From Mycobacterium noviomagense (GTDB lineage: Bacteria; Actinomycetota; Actinomycetes; Mycobacteriales; Mycobacteriaceae): a DNA stretch of 64,000 nucleotides. Below the pieces are notes generated by a model. It worked only from the letters and a program-made list of their open reading frames with translations. It ran no database searches and was not told the origin of the DNA. The DNA is taken from positions 4,278,001 to 4,342,000 of the forward strand of contig NZ_AP022583.1 of the NCBI RefSeq assembly GCF_010731635.1. Direction: 5' to 3'. Position 1 is the first letter of the stretch. Each line of letters opens with the position of its first letter. Positions 58,924 to 64,000 of the stretch are shown one piece after another. A program made the position numbers and the translations under genes.

Positions 58924-59331
58924 TTACAAATGCGGAATGAACATCGAGACAATGCGATTGGTCGTGGCGAGCAAATTATGCGGTGACGGCAAAACGGCGG
59001 AGGGTGCGCCACTGCCGTCAGCGCATTTCGGCCACGCGCCGGGCCCCTGCGTGGCCAGGATTCTGTTCGCGACGCGGATCTGGTCCTGGCGGCTGGCATT
59101 GGCTGGTGAACCGATGCCCCCATTGGCGTTCCATGTCGCTTGGCTGATCTGCAGGCCACCGTAATGACCGTTGCCCGTATTGGCTGCCCAATTGCCTCCG
59201 GACTCGCATTGCGCGACGGCATCCCAATTCATGCCCTGGGCATTTGCGACACCGGTCGACAGCGCCATTGCCGCGGCTGCCAATACTCCAGTGCCGGCGG
59301 CTTTGACCAATGGCCTGCGCAGATTGTTCAT
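58924..59331 (-). CDS. rpfC: Resuscitation-promoting factor RpfC
   Basis: A 135-aa secreted peptidoglycan lytic transglycosylase that promotes regrowth of dormant cells. A Sec signal peptide ends at ANA ([15 protein letters not shown], residues ~15-33). The Rpf domain follows directly: [20 protein letters not shown], with the catalytic Glu of CESGGNW, and [19 protein letters not shown]. The C-terminal tail is short. Its start codon lies in the 3' arm of a large inverted repeat (59329-59373). Position between the Rv1883c-like gene and fbpB identifies it as rpfC among the rpf paralogues. Confidence 0.94.
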   Translation of the reverse strand: MNNLRRPLVKAAGTGVLAAAAMALSTGVANAQGMNWDAVAQCESGGNWAANTGNGHYGGLQISQATWNANGGIGSPANASRQDQIRVANRILATQGPGAWPKCADGSGAPSAVLPSPHNLLATTNRIVSMFIPHL

Positions 59332-59373
59332 ATCGAACGTTTCGCAACTTGTGGCCGAAGCGTTACCGATATG
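59329..59373 (-). promoter_or_regulatory. Leader hairpin enclosing the rpfC start codon
   Basis: On the rpfC mRNA strand, CATATCG-GT-AACGCTTCG, an 11-base loop, then CGAAACGTTCGATATG can pair: CATATCG with CGATATG (7 bp), a two-base bulge, then AACGCTTCG with CGAAACGTT (8 of 9 bp). The final ATG is the rpfC start codon. No Shine-Dalgarno sequence lies outside the stem, so opening it may be needed for translation. Confidence 0.55.
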
Positions 59374-59483
59374 AAAATCGCGCTCGCGGAGGGTCCGAGC
59401 CCCGGAGCGGAGCAGCTACCGCGCTGCTGGTCCGACGCGCTGGCGAGCGCGAGAAAGAGACGGTTGGTTACCTGCGACTATCC

Positions 59484-59498
59484 CGGCGGAACCCGCCG
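59484..59498 (-). terminator. Small hairpin after the DUF6188-like gene
   Basis: CGGCGG-AAC-CCGCCG, a perfect 6-bp stem, lies 6 bases after the stop at 59504. It has no U-tract. The rest of 59332-59503 is the rpfC leader, with several GC-rich hairpins and no recognisable c-di-AMP riboswitch. Confidence 0.4.
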
Positions 59499-59503
59499 AT
59501 CAT

Positions 59504-59932
59504 CTAGTCGTTGTCGCCTTCGTCCGGAATGTCGTGCCGTACCACCCGCACCTTGCCGCGCGCCAGGCAAGCGGCGTATCCGTGCAGCTTGCCGTACAGC
59601 TCCCAGGCTGTGCGGCGCGGGTCCGGAGACACGTCGATCTGGTGACCGTCCGAAAACTCCAGGTGCAGGTCGCCCGTGTCATACCAGACCACGCCCGTGC
59701 AGGTAGCCCCAGAAAAGTCGAACAGCGGGCGCTCTTCGACCGTGGTGTCGTGCGGATTAATCGTGACCACCTCCATGGGCGCGTTGCCGGTGGCCGGCAG
59801 CGTCAAGCGCAGCGGCACGGAGATGACGAGTTCGTTGTAATCCTCGAAGTTCAACACGAGCCCATCGCGAAACATGATCCGCTGTAGCGCACAACCTTGA
59901 ATCCAATGCTCGATCATTTTCTGTTCCGCCAT
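59504..59932 (-). CDS. DUF6188-like conserved protein
   Basis: A 142-aa soluble protein, apparently a small beta-rich fold: MIEHWIQGCALQRIMFRDGL, VLNFEDYNELVISVPLRLTL and TCTGVVWYDTGDLHLEFSDG HQIDVSPDP in adjoining strands. The pattern of a short hydrophobic start followed by G-x-x-L, LxFxxYxELVIS and LxFxDG fits DUF6188, of unknown role in actinobacteria. Two starts are possible: ATG at 59932 (MAEQKMIEHW) or ATG at 59917, which overlaps the stop of the upstream small membrane protein as ATGA. Confidence 0.72.
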   Translation of the reverse strand: MAEQKMIEHWIQGCALQRIMFRDGLVLNFEDYNELVISVPLRLTLPATGNAPMEVVTINPHDTTVEERPLFDFSGATCTGVVWYDTGDLHLEFSDGHQIDVSPDPRRTAWELYGKLHGYAACLARGKVRVVRHDIPDEGDND

Positions 59933-60114
59933 ATATTCACTCTGAACGCTATAAGGCAGGCGCACAAGAGCAGGATTGCGGCCTGCCCGGCAATTGCGTA
60001 CCGGCCCTGCGCCGTGGGATTGTCTGTGCCGGAATTCCTTGGGGCCGTGGCAATCGCGCTGCCCTGGTCGAAGCGTCCGTGGCGACGCTTGCAACCCTTG
60101 TATAGCGGGTCCAT
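59914..60114 (-). CDS. Small single-pass membrane protein
   Basis: A 66-aa protein, MDPLYKGCKRRHGRFDQGSA and a Ser/Thr-rich linker, then one transmembrane helix AGQAAILLLCACLIAFRVNI and a basic tail. The stop TGA overlaps an ATG of the DUF6188-like gene, so the two are probably translated together. An upstream in-frame ATG at 60147 would add 11 residues. No Shine-Dalgarno is obvious. No family recognised; the overlap and the clear helix support it being real. Confidence 0.5.
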   Translation of the reverse strand: MDPLYKGCKRRHGRFDQGSAIATAPRNSGTDNPTAQGRYAIAGQAAILLLCACLIAFRVNIWRNRK

Positions 60115-60156
60115 ACGCGCTAGCGTTTCGACGTCTTCTCCCACCATCAAGACGGG

Positions 60157-60636
60157 GTGATCATCATCGACACACAGGCCAACGGGTCCGCGCTGGACGA
60201 CGGTGAGGCGCCAGTCATCGTCAGCTTGGTCGAAGCGGCGATGCAAATGTTTACTGCAGCGATCGATGCCCTGCCGGATACCGACGATCCGGAATTCTCT
60301 GACCGCGCGAAGGTGATCCTTTCCGGGCTGCGAAAGCTTCAGGCCGCATTGACCACGGCAGCATCGCGAAGCCGGGCCACGCCGTCGGTGATCGTGGCGC
60401 TAAGTGGGGTTCGAACCCGCTACGACGATCTGATGGCCAGGGCCGCCGCGTCGCCCGGCGCCACGTTGGGACAACAGCTCTACGTCACGCGTCGGCGAGC
60501 CAAACTCTCCGCGCAGGAGACGGCCAACGGCGCCGGGCTGCGGGCGGATTTGCTCGATGCGCTCGAGGCCGATGAAACTCCGACCGAGGAAGAGGCTGCC
60601 CGCATCAAGGAACTTATCGCCGCGCTTGGCGGGTAG
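60157..60636 (+). CDS. Conserved protein with C-terminal XRE-like helix-turn-helix
   Basis: A 159-aa protein starting GTG (MIIIDTQANGSALDDGEAPV). The first ~95 residues are helical with no known domain (SLVEAAMQMFTAAIDALPDT). The last ~55 (LGQQLYVTRRRAKLSAQETA, NGAGLRADLLDALEADETPT) form an XRE-type DNA-binding domain. It is divergent from the small membrane protein pair. Regulatory target unknown. Confidence 0.7.
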   Translation: MIIIDTQANGSALDDGEAPVIVSLVEAAMQMFTAAIDALPDTDDPEFSDRAKVILSGLRKLQAALTTAASRSRATPSVIVALSGVRTRYDDLMARAAASPGATLGQQLYVTRRRAKLSAQETANGAGLRADLLDALEADETPTEEEAARIKELIAALGG

Positions 60637-60718
60637 CCGACGATCAGGGCGGTGGGATTAGCTGAAGAACGGCTAGCCTGGTGGCGATTGGCCTCTCGCA
60701 CGATGCCGGATCGCCCTC

Positions 60719-61333
60719 ATGACGCTGACGCAACACATCGATCGGTGGAGCAGCAACGGTGGTCGCCCGGAATGGTCGCAATCCGCGGCGACCCGGCCGC
60801 TGATTGCCGCCGCGCTCGTGATCTCGCTGTTGCTCGGCGGAGCGTTTTTGTCGATCGGGCGACTTCATTCGTCGCCCGCGGACTACCTCGAGCATCCCGA
60901 CCATCCGGTCACCGACGAACAGAGCAAGGCTGAAGTCGTCGAGCCGGCCAAAGAAATAGTCGCGATCGGCGGGCTGCAGAAATCGGCGGCGGGCTACATG
61001 TTGATGTCCTGCAAAAACCAGCACGACCCGCCTTATCAGGGCGCGATCTATCTGACCTTCTCGGTGCCGGCCGATGTCCGCGCCGATAGCTACTTCCACA
61101 GCATCGCGGCGGCCATGTCCGCTCACGGTTGGCACCAGGGCTTAGACCCTACCCAGCGGGTGTACGGCAAAACCCTCTACAAAAACGGCGCCACGGCCAT
61201 CATCTATCGGGACAGCGATTACCCCGCCCTGGGCGTGGCGCGCCTCTACGGTCAATGCCGAAATGTCAGTGACCACCGCACCGACACGACGGCGTGGACC
61301 GATATCAGCGACCAAATCGGTCCAGCTCGGTAG
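60719..61333 (+). CDS. Membrane-anchored conserved mycobacterial protein
   Basis: A 204-aa protein with an N-terminal cytoplasmic ~25 residues, one transmembrane helix (RPLIAAALVISLLLGGAFLS, residues ~26-47) and a ~155-residue external domain with three Cys (YMLMSCKNQHDPPYQGAIYL; LYGQCRNVSD). The block AMSAHGWHQGLDPTQRVYGK TLYKNGATAIIYRDSD, read in two parts, recurs in actinobacterial membrane proteins of unknown function. Start ATG at 60719. Confidence 0.72.
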   Translation: MTLTQHIDRWSSNGGRPEWSQSAATRPLIAAALVISLLLGGAFLSIGRLHSSPADYLEHPDHPVTDEQSKAEVVEPAKEIVAIGGLQKSAAGYMLMSCKNQHDPPYQGAIYLTFSVPADVRADSYFHSIAAAMSAHGWHQGLDPTQRVYGKTLYKNGATAIIYRDSDYPALGVARLYGQCRNVSDHRTDTTAWTDISDQIGPAR

Positions 61334-61345
61334 GCCAGCTCTCGC

Positions 61346-61582
61346 CTAGGTTTTGACCGCCCGCGACCGCGCCCGCTCGTCAGCGTGCTCCAACTCTGCG
61401 GAGCTGAGCACGATCGCGTCCGGACCGGGAAAGACAGTCGCTTCTTGGCTGGTGCCGTCCCACCGCACGACGTACGGCGGCGACCCATCCGCTGACCGCA
61501 CCTCGGTGATCAAACCGCGGTGGTCTGGCTGTGCAACCGTCGTACCCTTGATGACCAACCAGTCGCCAACCTGGGCCTTCAT
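61346..61582 (-). CDS. DUF1918 protein
   Basis: A 78-aa small beta-barrel (SH3-like) protein of the DUF1918 family. MKAQVGDWLVIKGTTVAQPD then RRGLITEV-type strand (here HRGLITEVRSADGSPPYVVR) and WDGTSQEATVFPGPDAIVL are diagnostic. The ATG at 61582 follows GGGAG by nine bases. Function unknown in any species. It lies between the convergent membrane protein and fbpB. Confidence 0.9.
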   Translation of the reverse strand: MKAQVGDWLVIKGTTVAQPDHRGLITEVRSADGSPPYVVRWDGTSQEATVFPGPDAIVLSSAELEHADERARSRAVKT

Positions 61583-61697
61583 CGCACACTCCCTCTCCAT
61601 TGCTCCACGTCGATTGTGCGCGCGCCATTCCGCTACGTGAAGGGGAGGCGGGCAACGAAATTCGCCGCGGCGGCGGTTAGCGAGCAGCTCCGAAAAA

Positions 61698-61734
61698 CAC
61701 TGCGCGTGACGGCGAGTAGCCGTCACGCGCAGTG
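61698..61734 (-). terminator. Canonical intrinsic terminator of fbpB
   Basis: A perfect 16-bp stem (CACTGCGCGTGACGGC with GCCGTCACGCGCAGTG) around a 5-base loop, followed on the fbpB strand by TTTTT. It begins 15 bases after the fbpB stop. A perfect U-tract terminator like this is uncommon in mycobacteria. Confidence 0.93.
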
Positions 61735-61749
61735 CGTCGATGTCGGATC

Positions 61750-63114
<1,365 letters not shown>

Positions 63115-64000
63115 TTGGATACGGTACTTGGGCTGTCGATGACCCCGACCATCGTGGGGTGGGTCCTGGTCGACGGACACGATGCAGACGGCACCATCCT
63201 GGATCACGATGATTTCCCGGTGCATACCGGCGGGGGAATGCGCGCAATCGACACCGCGGAAAAGGTGGCAGCCGCCGTTTTTCGGGCACAGGACCTGGCG
63301 GCCACTCTCGATCGTCGGGTACACGTCATCGGCGTCACCTGGAGCGACGATGCGGCCGCCGAGGCCGCGCTGCTGTTGGAGTCGTTGACCGGCGCCGGCT
63401 TTGACAACGTCGTACCGGTTAGGTCGGCGCAGGCTGCAGAGAACTTGGCGCGCGGACTAGCAGCCGTAATCGGCTATCACAAGACCGTGGTGTGTGTCAT
63501 CGAGGGCGACTCGACCACCGTCGTCATGGTCAGCGTGTCGGGCGAGAAGACACGCACAGCAGTCAAACAAGTGGGCGGCGGCGCCGACGGCCTGATCCAT
63601 TGGCTGACCACTATGTTCAACCGACGGTCGTGGCACCCGCGGGGAGTTGTCGTCGTCGGCTCGGATGCGGAGCTGGACTCTGTCTCATGGCAGCTCGAAG
63701 AGGCTTTGCCCGTACCGGTTTTCGCGCAGAATGCCGCGCACTTAGCCCTGGCGCGGGGCGCAGCACTGGCGTCTGCGCAGAGCACCGAGTTCACCGACGC
63801 ACATGCGATCGGGTCGCCGCCGCCAAGCGATCCGCCGCAGCAGCTGCGGTCTCGACCACCGTCATATGCCGGGGCGTTGACGGCGTTGGTTGCAGGCGCG
63901 CTGACCTTCGTGACTTCGGTGTCACTGGCGGTCGGTTTGCGGGTGGTCCCCGACAAAGCCGCCCGACCGGTCGACCGGGTCGCCCACAGCTCGTCGACGT
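63115..64000 (+). CDS. DUF7159-type protein, N-terminal part (Rv1887-like, runs off window)
   Basis: The first 295 residues of a rightward gene cut by the window. TTG start at 63115, seven bases after GAGG, giving MDTVLGLSMTPTIVGWVLVD. An ASKHA-like, hydantoinase-like N-terminal domain is suggested by GVTWSDDAAAEAALLLESL and VVCVIEGDSTTVVMVSVSG. A single helix appears near the end (GALTALVAGALTFVTSVSLA) after a Pro-rich linker, so the C-terminus is probably outside the membrane. Same position as Mtb Rv1887. Function unknown; such proteins are specific to mycobacteria. Confidence 0.8.
   Translation, partial: MDTVLGLSMTPTIVGWVLVDGHDADGTILDHDDFPVHTGGGMRAIDTAEKVAAAVFRAQDLAATLDRRVHVIGVTWSDDAAAEAALLLESLTGAGFDNVVPVRSAQAAENLARGLAAVIGYHKTVVCVIEGDSTTVVMVSVSGEKTRTAVKQVGGGADGLIHWLTTMFNRRSWHPRGVVVVGSDAELDSVSWQLEEALPVPVFAQNAAHLALARGAALASAQSTEFTDAHAIGSPPPSDPPQQLRSRPPSYAGALTALVAGALTFVTSVSLAVGLRVVPDKAARPVDRVAHSSST

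Noticed and set aside
59374..59503. Possible c-di-AMP riboswitch upstream of rpfC, as known for rpfA
   Set aside because: None of the conserved ydaO/yuaA core sequences was recognisable; only ordinary GC hairpins are present.

Overview
This window is high-GC actinobacterial chromosome, almost certainly from a non-tuberculous Mycobacterium. The evidence is long blocks of genes in the same order as M. tuberculosis (Mtb) Rv1836c-Rv1887, plus genus-specific genes: apa, fbpB (antigen 85B), rpfC, blaI/blaR, modABC, bfrA, lldD2, glnA3 and cyp140. It is not the tuberculosis complex. It carries lon and a phosphoketolase, it has an intact oxyR next to ahpC-ahpD, and it lacks the urease operon that in Mtb lies between Rv1847 and ndh. 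The species cannot be named from sequence alone.

Layout. 1-10.4 kb is a mostly leftward run: a truncated Rv1836c-like gene, glcB, a conserved gene of unknown function, two CNNM/CBS membrane proteins, guaB1, gnd1, and the BlaR-like/BlaI pair. 10.4-11.5 kb is an iron-controlled spot: an IdeR box, an unrecognised 255-aa protein, and then a second IdeR-like box overlapping a promoter that would make a ~100-nt RNA ending in a strong hairpin. Its position and architecture match the mycobacterial iron-sparing sRNA MrsI. 11.5-27.5 kb is core: a thioesterase, ndh, an LLM oxidoreductase, an SDR, modABC, apa, adhA, a CPBP protease, xfp, a thiolase and a ferredoxin-reductase-like enzyme.

27.5-39.5 kb is accessory compared with Mtb: small enzymes, a phage-type repressor region of lower GC (29.2-30.7 kb), an esterase, lon, fdhF-fdhD, and a CGNR regulator divergent from an unusual 243-aa protein across a 28-bp palindrome. 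39.5-47.8 kb holds lldD2, a DUF1810 protein, a GH13 enzyme, ahpD-ahpC/oxyR, a three-gene acyl-CoA-type cluster behind a KstR-like box, and divergent bfd/bfrA behind two tandem IdeR boxes.

47.9-55.7 kb contains an MFS exporter, a CMD protein, glnA3, a FluG-type amidohydrolase, an acyltransferase, two small lipid/epoxide-type folds and an HtrA-like protease. 55.7-64 kb follows Mtb Rv1880c-Rv1887: cyp140, lppE (here frameshifted at a TG repeat), an SDR, an SRPBCC protein, rpfC (its start codon inside a large hairpin), several small proteins, fbpB with a textbook terminator, and a truncated Rv1887-like gene.

How the parts connect. Iron control recurs (IdeR boxes at 10.6, 11.4 and 47.1 kb), and MrsI and bfrA, a reported MrsI target, are both present. 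Central carbon metabolism is represented by glcB, gnd1, xfp and lldD2; redox defence by ahpC, ahpD, oxyR and ndh; molybdenum use by modABC together with fdhF and fdhD. No tRNA, rRNA, insertion sequence or CRISPR array was found. Coordinates of start codons were chosen from Shine-Dalgarno spacing, family N-termini and gene overlaps.
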